Shown piece by piece: positions 8,755 to 15,959 of a stretch of 64,000 bases of DNA (position 1 is the stretch's first letter; each line of letters begins with the position of its first letter). Source of the stretch: Desulfuromonadaceae bacterium. GTDB taxonomy: Bacteria > Desulfobacterota > Desulfuromonadia > Desulfuromonadales > Desulfuromonadaceae. The stretch covers positions 1 to 64,000 of the forward strand of contig JAFGXV010000019.1 in NCBI GenBank assembly GCA_016936455.1, given 5' to 3'. The notes below the pieces were generated by a model that saw only the letters and a list, made by a program, of their open reading frames with translations, was not told the origin of the DNA and ran no database searches. Made by a program: the position numbers and the translations under genes.

Positions 8755-9285
8755 ATGAGTTTTCGCATTCGAAAAGGTTTCCTGTTTCCCCTGGGGCTGC
8801 TGACGCTGGAAATTGTCGCCCTGCTGGTCAGCTGCATTGTTTTCCACGAGCCCATCGGCAAGTGCATCATTCTGTCAACCCTGGTGCTGCCGGTGCTGAT
8901 CCTGTTCCTGGAATGCCTGTTCCGCCAGACGGTTCTGACCGAGCAGGGCATCGAGACGCGCAAGCTGCTGCGACGCAAACAGCTCAACTTTACCGACCTG
9001 ACCGCCGTCGAAACCATTCAGGTCAAGAAGCGGGCCTTCGTCACCCTCTGCGCCGGGGATGAGTTTCTCATCGTCTCCAACGCCTACGCCAACTTCCCCC
9101 TGCTCATCGATGGCCTGCTGCAGCGGGTTCCCGCTGCCGTCGTCAGCGAGGAAACCGCCCAGATGGCGACCAACCCGCCGCGCAAAAGCAGCGATATCGT
9201 TTCCTGCTGGGCGGCCGCGGCTCTGCTGGCCTTTCTGCTCTATGCCCAGCTGAAAAGCGGCCTGCCCCTGCTCACTCAACCCTGA
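8755..9285 (+). CDS. membrane protein with PH-like domain, function unknown
   Basis: A 176-residue protein with two N-terminal membrane segments (about residues 9-30 and 36-58), a soluble middle part (TVLTEQGIETRKLLRRKQLNFTDLTAVETI, then FLIVSNAYANFPLLIDGLL) that resembles the bacterial PH-like fold of small membrane proteins, and a further hydrophobic segment near the C terminus (about 148-165). It is the first gene of a plus-strand unit: radC starts one base after its stop. I do not recognise a specific family beyond this architecture. Confidence 0.7.
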   Translation: MSFRIRKGFLFPLGLLTLEIVALLVSCIVFHEPIGKCIILSTLVLPVLILFLECLFRQTVLTEQGIETRKLLRRKQLNFTDLTAVETIQVKKRAFVTLCAGDEFLIVSNAYANFPLLIDGLLQRVPAAVVSEETAQMATNPPRKSSDIVSCWAAAALLAFLLYAQLKSGLPLLTQP

Positions 9286-9286
9286 G

Positions 9287-9982
9287 ATGGAAGCGCTGCG
9301 CCGCATCAAGGACTGGCCCGAGGGAGAGCGGCCGCGGGAAAAACTGCTGGACCAGGGCGCTGAAACCCTGTCCGACGCCGAGCTGCTGGCGCTGATCCTG
9401 CGCACCGGTGATGCGGCCAGCAGCACCAGCGCCGTCGATCAGGGTCGCCTGCTGATGCGCCAGTTTGCCACTCTGCCTCATCTGGCCCGTGCCACCGCCA
9501 GTGAACTGCAACAGCTGCCGGGCATCGGCCCGGCCAAATCCGCCGAACTGCTGGCGGTGTTCGAACTGGCGCGCCGCCTCAGCGCCCACAGTCTGCCGCC
9601 CGGCGCCGCCTTCACCAGTGCCGAATCGGTCTTTCAGCGCTACCGCAACCACTTTCTGCATTACAACCGCGAGGTGTTTCTGGCGTTGCTGCTCGACGCC
9701 AAGAACCGGCTGATCCGCGAGGTCCGCATCTCCGAAGGCAGCTTGACCGCCAGCATTGTCCACCCGCGCGAAGTGTTCAACCTCATCATCCGCGCCTCGG
9801 CCGCCGCCGTCCTCTTCGTTCACAACCACCCCTCGGGCGATCCGACCCCCAGCCGCGAAGACCTGACCCTGACGCAACGGCTCTACCAGGCGGGGGAGCT
9901 GCTCGGCATCCGGGTGCTGGATCACATCATCATCGGCCATAACACCTACGTCAGCCTGGCGGAGCAAGGGGAACTGTCATGA
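9287..9982 (+). CDS. radC: RadC family JAB/MPN-domain protein
   Basis: A 231-residue RadC protein. The N-terminal part has a helix-hairpin-helix (LQQLPGIGPAKSAELLAVFELARR); the C-terminal JAMM metalloprotease-like domain carries the zinc signature HNHPSGDPTPSRED. Length is typical. The family was once thought to act in DNA repair, but its biochemical role is unresolved. It begins one base after the preceding stop and its own stop overlaps the kinase gene ATG, so it is co-translated within a membrane protein/RadC/two-component operon, an unusual setting. Confidence 0.95.
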   Translation: MEALRRIKDWPEGERPREKLLDQGAETLSDAELLALILRTGDAASSTSAVDQGRLLMRQFATLPHLARATASELQQLPGIGPAKSAELLAVFELARRLSAHSLPPGAAFTSAESVFQRYRNHFLHYNREVFLALLLDAKNRLIREVRISEGSLTASIVHPREVFNLIIRASAAAVLFVHNHPSGDPTPSREDLTLTQRLYQAGELLGIRVLDHIIIGHNTYVSLAEQGELS

Positions 9983-11511
9983 CGCGCGCCATGGGGTTGC
10001 GCAGCCAGATCGTTATCGCCGCCGGGCTGCTGGTCGGCGCCTCACTGCTGTTCTGCTCGCTGCTGCTGATCCGCATGGGCGAACAGGAGCGCCTCAACGA
10101 AGCCGTCCGGGTCCATCTGGAGCAGGGCGAGCTGCTGACCACCCTGCTGGCCCAGCAACCTGACGACCAAAAACGCCGCGCACTGCTGGCCACCGCCTGC
10201 CGCGAGCTGGCCATTCCCGCCTTTTTACTCACAGACCACGACCAGAGCTCCCTTGCCGGCACCCTGCGCCCCAGCGCCGCGCATCAGAGCAGTCTGCTGC
10301 GCGCATTAAGAGGCCAAACCGAGGTTCAACTCCACTATCCCACCCTGTGGCAGCTGCTGCGCCATTCGGAAATCGCGAATCTTGAGCTGACGCTGCCCGT
10401 GGATGTTCCTAAAGGCGCATCCCGGGCTCTGCTGCTGCATATTCCCCTTGACGGAATCCAGCAAAAAACACTTGATCAGCTACGGCTGGCGTTCATCATC
10501 TGCCTGGGGTATGGACTGGTTCTGGTGATCACGGCCGTCGCCATCCTGCAGAAAGCGGTCATCCGGCCGGTGGTTGAACTGACCAGCCAAACCCGCCAGC
10601 TGGCTAATGGTAACTGGCACAGCCGGGCCCAGATTCACGGGCCGCGCGAAATCGCCGAACTGGGAACCGGCTTCAACCACATGGCCGCAGCATTGGAGGA
10701 CAGCCACCGCCTGCTGGAGCAACAGCTGGCGCAATTACAGGAACAGAATACCGAGCTGCAGGCGACCCGCAGTGAACTGGTGCGTGAAGCGCGCATGAGT
10801 TCCATCGGCCACCTCGCCGCCGGCATCGCCCACGAAATCGGCAACCCGCTGAGCGCGCTGATCGGCTATCTGGAACTGCTGCGCCGCAAGGGCGACGACA
10901 GCCAGCAGGACCTGCTTCAGCGAGCCCTTCACGAAAGCGAGCGGATCGACCGCCTGATCCGCGACCTGCTCGACTACGCCGGCAATCGTAAAATCCGCAA
11001 TGGAGAGGCAAAGAACACGGACACCTGCGATCCACTGGCCGTGGTTCAGGCCACCTGCGAGCTGCTGCACCAGCAGGGAGCCCTGAAACAGCGGCAACTG
11101 GACCTGGAACTGCCGGCACACCTGCCGCAGGTGCGCATGGCCGCTCACAAGCTGCAGCAGATTCTGGTCAATCTGCTGATCAACGCCCGCGATGCCACCC
11201 AAGACAACGGCCAGATTCACATCGGTGGCTGCAGCCACCCGCTTTCCGTCGAAATCTGGCTGCGCGATGACGGCTGCGGCATGACAAGCGAGCAGCAGCA
11301 GGCAGCCTTCGACCCCTTCTACAGCAGTAAAACCGGGCAGGGCGAGCAACGGCTGAATCGCGGGCTGGGGCTGTTCGTCTGTTACCAGCTGCTTGAGGAA
11401 TGTGGCGGCGACATCCTGCTGACATCCGCCCCCGCAGCGGGCACCTGCTTCACCCTGTCCCTGCCACGCGCTGCCGCCAGCCAACAGATTCCGGAGGATC
11501 ACCCGGCATGA
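9979..11511 (+). CDS. membrane sensor histidine kinase, NtrB/ZraS-like
   Basis: A 510-residue kinase with membrane segments at about 8-30 and 167-190 flanking a periplasmic sensor region, a HAMP linker (VIRPVVELTSQTRQLANGNW), a coiled coil, HisKA with His285 in GIAHEIGNPLSALIGYLELL and a HATPase with NLLINARDA, DDGCGM and GLGLFVCYQLL. The GNPL form of the H box is typical of kinases that pair with sigma-54 activators. Its stop overlaps the ATG of exactly such a regulator. The signal sensed is unknown. Confidence 0.93.
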   Translation: MTRAMGLRSQIVIAAGLLVGASLLFCSLLLIRMGEQERLNEAVRVHLEQGELLTTLLAQQPDDQKRRALLATACRELAIPAFLLTDHDQSSLAGTLRPSAAHQSSLLRALRGQTEVQLHYPTLWQLLRHSEIANLELTLPVDVPKGASRALLLHIPLDGIQQKTLDQLRLAFIICLGYGLVLVITAVAILQKAVIRPVVELTSQTRQLANGNWHSRAQIHGPREIAELGTGFNHMAAALEDSHRLLEQQLAQLQEQNTELQATRSELVREARMSSIGHLAAGIAHEIGNPLSALIGYLELLRRKGDDSQQDLLQRALHESERIDRLIRDLLDYAGNRKIRNGEAKNTDTCDPLAVVQATCELLHQQGALKQRQLDLELPAHLPQVRMAAHKLQQILVNLLINARDATQDNGQIHIGGCSHPLSVEIWLRDDGCGMTSEQQQAAFDPFYSSKTGQGEQRLNRGLGLFVCYQLLEECGGDILLTSAPAAGTCFTLSLPRAAASQQIPEDHPA

Positions 11512-12875
11512 ACGATTCCGTCCGCATCCTGATCATCGACGACGAGGCGTCCCTGCGCCATCTGCTGACCACCATTCTGACGGACGACGGCTACCGCTGC
11601 GATGAAGCCGCCGACGGCAAAACGGCCCTGACCAAGCTGGCAATGGAACATTATGACCTGATCCTCAGCGATATCCGCATGCCCGGCATGGACGGCCTGG
11701 CTCTGATGGAACAGGCCCTCAAGCGCGACAGCACCCTCGCCCTCGTCATGATGAGCGCCTATGGCTCCATTGATACCGCCATCGACTGTGTCAAGCAGGG
11801 CGCCTACGACTACATTGCCAAACCCTTCCGCCCCGACGATCTGCTGCTGACGGTCAAAAAAGCCCTGGAACGGCGCCGGTTGCAGCACGAAAACCAGCGG
11901 TTACGGCGCAAGCTGCAGCAGCGCGACGAGCGGACCATCATCAGCAGCGACCCCGCCATGCAGGAGATTCTGACCAAGGTCGACCGCCTGGCCGCCGTGG
12001 CCTCACCGGTGCTGATTTGCGGCGAAACCGGTACCGGCAAGGAACTGATCGCCCGCGCCCTGCACGCCCGCGGGCCGCGGACCGCCAAGCCCTTTGTTCC
12101 CGTCAACTGCAGCGCCATCAGCCCCAGCCTGATCGAAAGTGAACTGTTCGGCCACGCCAAGGGCGCCTTCACCGGCGCCGACCGCAGCCGGCCCGGCCTG
12201 TTCAGCGCCGCCGACGGTGGCACCCTGTTTCTCGATGAAATCGGCGAGCTGCCGCTGGAGGTGCAGCCGAAACTGCTGCGCGTGCTGCAGGAAAACGAAA
12301 TCCGCCCGGTCGGCGAAACCCGAACCCAGCCGGTGGATGTGCGCATCGTCACCGCCACCGCGCGCGACCTGAAACAGGCCGTTGCGGACGGCACCTTCCG
12401 TGAAGACCTCTACTACCGCCTGGCCGTCGTCGAATTGGACGTTCCGCCCCTGCGCCGACGCCCCGACGATATCGCCCAGCTCAGCCAGCACTTCCTCAGC
12501 CGTATCGCCCGGCGCGAACATCGCACCACGCCGCAACTGACCGAGCGCGCCCTCGGCTGCCTGCAACATCACCCCTGGGCTGGCAACGTGCGCGAATTAG
12601 AAAATCTGATGGAAAAGATCATGATTTTCCATCACGCCCCCCTTCTTGACTGTCCTGATCTTCCGCCGGAGCTCTCACGATCCGGTGGCCCCTGCCCGTC
12701 CGCCCGCCCCATCGTTTCAGAGGATCTCTCCCTGAAAAAAGCGGTGGCCCAGCTGGAGCGTCATCACATCCTTGCCGCGCTGGAACGCTGCGACGGCAAC
12801 CGCACCCAGGCCGCCAAATTGCTCGAAATCAGCCTGCGAGCCCTGCATTACAAGATTCGGGAATACGGCTTGTAA
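11508..12875 (+). CDS. sigma-54-dependent response regulator, NtrC family
   Basis: A 455-residue activator. The start is the ATG at 11508, which overlaps the kinase stop and has CCGGAGGA nine bases upstream; an open frame extends further left but only as antisense-like read-in over the kinase gene. Domains: receiver with Asp55 in LILSDIRMPGMDG; AAA+ ATPase with Walker A GETGTGKE (172-179) and the sigma-54 contact loop GAFTGA (219-224); arginine finger region; and a Fis-type HTH at the C terminus (GNRTQAAKLLEISLRALHYKIREYGL). All motifs needed to activate RNA polymerase-sigma-54 are intact. The target promoters are not known; the minor-pilin operon 1 kb downstream is a possibility. Confidence 0.94.
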   Translation: MNDSVRILIIDDEASLRHLLTTILTDDGYRCDEAADGKTALTKLAMEHYDLILSDIRMPGMDGLALMEQALKRDSTLALVMMSAYGSIDTAIDCVKQGAYDYIAKPFRPDDLLLTVKKALERRRLQHENQRLRRKLQQRDERTIISSDPAMQEILTKVDRLAAVASPVLICGETGTGKELIARALHARGPRTAKPFVPVNCSAISPSLIESELFGHAKGAFTGADRSRPGLFSAADGGTLFLDEIGELPLEVQPKLLRVLQENEIRPVGETRTQPVDVRIVTATARDLKQAVADGTFREDLYYRLAVVELDVPPLRRRPDDIAQLSQHFLSRIARREHRTTPQLTERALGCLQHHPWAGNVRELENLMEKIMIFHHAPLLDCPDLPPELSRSGGPCPSARPIVSEDLSLKKAVAQLERHHILAALERCDGNRTQAAKLLEISLRALHYKIREYGL

Positions 12876-12897
12876 AAGGGATCGTGATGGAAAACGA

Positions 12898-13266
12898 TCA
12901 GCAGATTTTCAGCAGAGATTTTCCCACCTCGCGCCAGAAGGGCGAGCTGTCGCGTTTCATGGCCGCCAGCTCGTGCGGGGTGTAAACCAGCACATCCACC
13001 GCAACACCCAACTCCTGCAGATCAAAAAATTCGCGCCCGCGCTCGACAAACGGCAGCTCCGTCTGTTTGACAATCAGCACATCCACATCCGACCAGGGGC
13101 CAGCCGTGCCCGCAGCGACAGATCCGAACAGAAACGCCTCGACAATTGGCTTATCTGCCAGCTTGAGCCGAAGGAACCTCAGCAACTCCTCCCGGCTGAA
13201 ATCCAGCACCGAAACCGGTGGCCGGCTGGCCTCCAGGATCTTCTTTTCCGCTTTTTTCTCCGTCAC
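12898..13266 (-). CDS. MNT-type nucleotidyltransferase (HEPN/MNT pair, antitoxin-like)
   Basis: A 122-residue minimal nucleotidyltransferase. The active-site signature GSX10DXD is complete: GS, ten residues (VAAGTAGPWS), then DVD; a third acidic residue is in VAVDVLVYTP. In studied HEPN/MNT systems this enzyme adds AMP to the HEPN partner and so neutralises it. It is coupled by an ATGA overlap to the HEPN gene immediately upstream. It converges on the NtrC-type gene, 22 bases away. Confidence 0.88.
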   Translation of the reverse strand: MTEKKAEKKILEASRPPVSVLDFSREELLRFLRLKLADKPIVEAFLFGSVAAGTAGPWSDVDVLIVKQTELPFVERGREFFDLQELGVAVDVLVYTPHELAAMKRDSSPFWREVGKSLLKIC

Positions 13267-13640
13267 GCCATCCGCTCACTGAGGATATCGTACATGTCCC
13301 GCGCGGCAGTTAACGCTCTCTGCGCCTGCTCCCGACTGAGCATCTCAAACGGGGCACCGGCCGGAAAAGCGTCCGGATAGCGGGCACTGATGTAATACAG
13401 ATCCAGCTCTTTGGCGTTCTTCTCCAGCACGCCGTTTTCCCCCAGCGCCCGGATGATCTGATACAGCGAATGGGTGCGCACCGTATCCAGCCCTTTAAAA
13501 TAGCAGTAGGCTTTCAGGGCCTTTTCCGCGGCCTGCTGAGCAATGAAACAGGTCTGGGCGAAAAAGTTTCCCGCCAGGGAGTGGTTGGCCCATTCCAGAT
13601 CATTCTGCGCTTGCCGCAACCAGTCTGCATAACGTGACAT
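13263..13640 (-). CDS. HEPN domain protein (partner of MNT nucleotidyltransferase)
   Basis: A 125-residue all-helical HEPN protein. Features seen are the N-terminal DLEWANHSLAGNFFAQTCFIAQQAAEKALKAY region (the typical helix pair of the family), VRTHSLYQIIRAL, and the C-terminal YISARYPDAFPAGAPFE loop. I do not find the RX4-6H ribonuclease motif of toxic HEPN proteins, so it may be of the non-nuclease class. It is translationally coupled to the MNT gene and transcribed away from the pilin operon; the shared upstream region holds two TGCAA-N3-TTGCA palindromes. Confidence 0.87.
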   Translation of the reverse strand: MSRYADWLRQAQNDLEWANHSLAGNFFAQTCFIAQQAAEKALKAYCYFKGLDTVRTHSLYQIIRALGENGVLEKNAKELDLYYISARYPDAFPAGAPFEMLSREQAQRALTAARDMYDILSERMA

Positions 13641-13718
13641 ACGTCCCCCTTTCGATCATAAAAAGATAATGCAGTCCGATCTCGGTGGCAACGGCTTTCG
13701 GCAAGCCACCGCGTCCCA

Positions 13719-13759
13719 GTGCAAACTTTGCACGGGCCACAGGGCTGCAATTTTTGCAC
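13719..13759. promoter_or_regulatory. two tandem TGCAA-N3-TTGCA palindromes
   Basis: GTGCAAACTTTGCAC (13719-13733) and CTGCAATTTTTGCAC (13745-13759) share the same TGCAA-N3-TTGCA architecture and lie 26 bases apart, centre to centre. They are in the 260-base divergent region between the HEPN gene (start 13640, minus) and the minor-pilin operon (start 13901, plus). Duplication of a symmetrical motif at this position strongly suggests a dimeric transcription factor site. I cannot assign the protein. Confidence 0.55.
13735..13748 (+). promoter_or_regulatory. possible sigma-54 promoter for the pilin operon
   Basis: A GG-N10-GC core (GG 13735-13736, GC 13747-13748) within GGCCACAGGGCTGCAA partly fits the sigma-54 consensus TGGCAC-N5-TTGCA. 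It points toward pilV, and the -12 element overlaps the second palindrome. Such a two-dinucleotide match is common by chance in GC-rich DNA, so confidence is low; the presence of an NtrC-type gene nearby is only circumstantial support. Confidence 0.25.
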
Positions 13760-13900
13760 AAACCGGGCGCTGACCCCGGACCAAACCAGCAACCTGTTGA
13801 AATAAAAAGAGGATAAATTGTTCTGACCTTCGGCCTGAAACTTGCTGCTCTATTCAGATATCCTATTGATCCATTCACCCACCTGAAGAGGGAGGTTTGC

Positions 13901-14431
13901 TTGAAACCAGCACCGCAACACAACAAAAGGCTTCCAACCCCGGCACGCAGCAACGCCGGCTTCACTCTGATTGAAGTTCTCATCGCGCTGACCATCTTCG
14001 CCATCGGCCTGCTGGCCGTCGCCGGCATGCAGGTAACGGCCATCAAGGGGAATTCCAAGGCCCATTCGGTGTCGGCCAAGGTGTCGCTGGGGGCGGGGAT
14101 TCTGGAGCAGATTATGGCGCTGAGTGGGGATGAGGCTCCAGATGAAAATAAAATCGAACTGGACACCGACAACGATGGCGCTACGGACACAACCATTGAA
14201 AACTTTTTAACAGAAGCACGACCTGATGACCCTGTAAACGACCCTCCTGTCGACTGGCCAGTGACCTATGAAGTGGAGGGCGCCGGAACCTGCACCGCAA
14301 CCTTTGTCGTTGAGCCCGACCCGACAATTGGTGGCACTCCCTATACAGATCTGACGCGGATCACTGTCAATGTACTCAACCCTGACAGCAACATTCCCGT
14401 CACCCAAACCATCATGAAACGGAGATATTGA
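13901..14431 (+). CDS. pilV: type IV pilus minor pilin, PilV-like
   Basis: A 176-residue prepilin. The start is a TTG with GGAGG five bases upstream (13891-13895). After a positively charged leader comes the prepilin peptidase site AG/FTLIEVLIAL, with Phe at +1 and the obligatory Glu at +5, and a hydrophobic helix (LTIFAIGLLAVAGMQVTAI) typical of PilV, the initiator-complex minor pilin. The rest is an acidic globular domain. It heads a minor-pilin operon; pilW begins one base into its stop. Confidence 0.9.
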   Translation: MKPAPQHNKRLPTPARSNAGFTLIEVLIALTIFAIGLLAVAGMQVTAIKGNSKAHSVSAKVSLGAGILEQIMALSGDEAPDENKIELDTDNDGATDTTIENFLTEARPDDPVNDPPVDWPVTYEVEGAGTCTATFVVEPDPTIGGTPYTDLTRITVNVLNPDSNIPVTQTIMKRRY

Positions 14432-15357
14432 TGATGCCCATAGCACCGTTTAGCAAGCAAAAGGGCTTTTCCCTGGTTGAGTTGCTCATTGTCATGGTGG
14501 TGATGGGATTGGTGATTACCGCCGTCTACAGCCTGTTTATCAACAGCAAGAAGACCGCCAACACCTCAGAAGAGGTAATTGATGTGCAGCAGAATCTGCG
14601 CGTGGCCATGGATACACTGGTGGGAGATATTCGCATGGCGGGATTTCTGGTGGATGGTGATGCGATTCTGAGCATGCCGAACGAATTAGGTAAAGATTTA
14701 AACGACGATGGTGATTTCCTCGACACCGGTGAAGCTGCTGATTACTTCAGGTTCCAGACCTGCTCAAGCATCAAAACATATGCCCGCGTTTTAAGTGACG
14801 GTGCAGACAAAATTATCGTTGAATCCGACATGGCCAGCTATTTCGGCAATGAAAACACCATAGAAGTCATTCGACCAACTACCAACGCCATACTTGGCAC
14901 ATGGGAGCTCAATAACGATCCGTCGACAGATGGCGCTGGTTATAAACTACCTTTTGCCAGCGGAGCATACACATCGGGAACCGTTAAAGCCGGTGATATG
15001 GTGGTTCGAAAGCTTGAGTTTACTGACGGAAATACTGAAAAATCCCCCGCAGAAATCAGCTATTACCTGCGCCAAACCGACAACGGCGGAACCAATAACC
15101 TTGAGCTGGTTCGATGTGACATAGCCAGCGATGGCACCCTTGAAAAGAGTCCCCTAGCCAACAATATCAGCCGGATCGATTTTGAATATCTCGCTGCTGA
15201 CGGTTCGACGGCGACAGACCGTAACGAAATTCGCGCCGTTCGAATCACCATCACCGGAGCAACAGACAATACCAAAACCGGAAGCGTAAACTATTCCGGC
15301 GAGAAAACCCGGCAACTGCAAACTGTGGTCAAAATCCAGAACGCCTTTGGAGGATAA
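14431..15357 (+). CDS. pilW: type IV pilus minor pilin, PilW-like
   Basis: A 308-residue prepilin with cleavage site QKG/FSLVELLIVMVVMGLVITAVYSL, Glu at +5. After the helix, VQQNLRVAMDTLVGDIRMAGF is the conserved PilW signature. I chose the ATG at 14431 (TGATG overlap with pilV, GGAGA five bases upstream); an ATG at 14434 and a TTG at 14428 are alternatives. The C-terminal domain (ISRIDFEYLAADGS, AVRITITGATDN) matches PilW-type minor pilins that, with PilV, PilX and FimT, prime pilus assembly and hold PilY1 at the tip. Confidence 0.9.
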   Translation: MMPIAPFSKQKGFSLVELLIVMVVMGLVITAVYSLFINSKKTANTSEEVIDVQQNLRVAMDTLVGDIRMAGFLVDGDAILSMPNELGKDLNDDGDFLDTGEAADYFRFQTCSSIKTYARVLSDGADKIIVESDMASYFGNENTIEVIRPTTNAILGTWELNNDPSTDGAGYKLPFASGAYTSGTVKAGDMVVRKLEFTDGNTEKSPAEISYYLRQTDNGGTNNLELVRCDIASDGTLEKSPLANNISRIDFEYLAADGSTATDRNEIRAVRITITGATDNTKTGSVNYSGEKTRQLQTVVKIQNAFGG

Positions 15358-15363
15358 AAGGAT

Positions 15364-15921
15364 ATGCGTTTGAAAACACCAAATACAACAAACCGGGAGC
15401 AACCTCTCGATAACGAAAAAGGCTTCGTCCTCATCCTGACCATGGTCATGCTGGCCATTCTGAGCATTCTCGGCATTATGGTTTTGAACTCTTCAGATAC
15501 CGAGCTGAGCATCACCACCAACTCACGGATGAATACCGATGCCTTCATCGCTGGAGAGCTTGCAGTTCAATATGCCGAGCAAATGGTTATTGATAATCCA
15601 AATGATGTGCCTGAAGACACAAACCTTGACCTTTCTGACGAGACTGTGAACCCTGAGATCAACAACCTCTTGCCTGATGGAATAACCTTTGAAGCCTCCG
15701 GCAATGAAATCGACTTCTACACCGGACCGGCTCCATCACAGTTGACAAAAAACACCAGTGCTGATGCGTTTCAGAACAATATCTATCGTACAAGCGATCC
15801 AGCCTCAGAAGGAGGAACAGACGTAGCTCACTACCGAGTCAATGTCAACATTAAGAACCGTGGGCGGTCTTCTGCACGAATTGAAGACGTATTTATTAAC
15901 CGCGGCGGACACGTTTACTGA
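15364..15921 (+). CDS. pilX: type IV pilus minor pilin, PilX-like
   Basis: A 185-residue protein with the PilX N-terminal pattern: a charged leader, NEKGFVLILTMVMLAILSILGIMVLNSS, then a helix with DTELSITTNSRMNTDAFIAGELAVQYAEQ. Unlike classical pilins, the residue five after Phe is not Glu, which is normal for PilX/GspK-like components. It begins six bases after pilW and is followed by pilY1 after 38 bases. It is shorter in its globular part than some relatives. Confidence 0.85.
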   Translation: MRLKTPNTTNREQPLDNEKGFVLILTMVMLAILSILGIMVLNSSDTELSITTNSRMNTDAFIAGELAVQYAEQMVIDNPNDVPEDTNLDLSDETVNPEINNLLPDGITFEASGNEIDFYTGPAPSQLTKNTSADAFQNNIYRTSDPASEGGTDVAHYRVNVNIKNRGRSSARIEDVFINRGGHVY

Positions 15922-15959
15922 TCGCCCAGAAAATTGACACCCGAAGGGGGGACAGCAAT

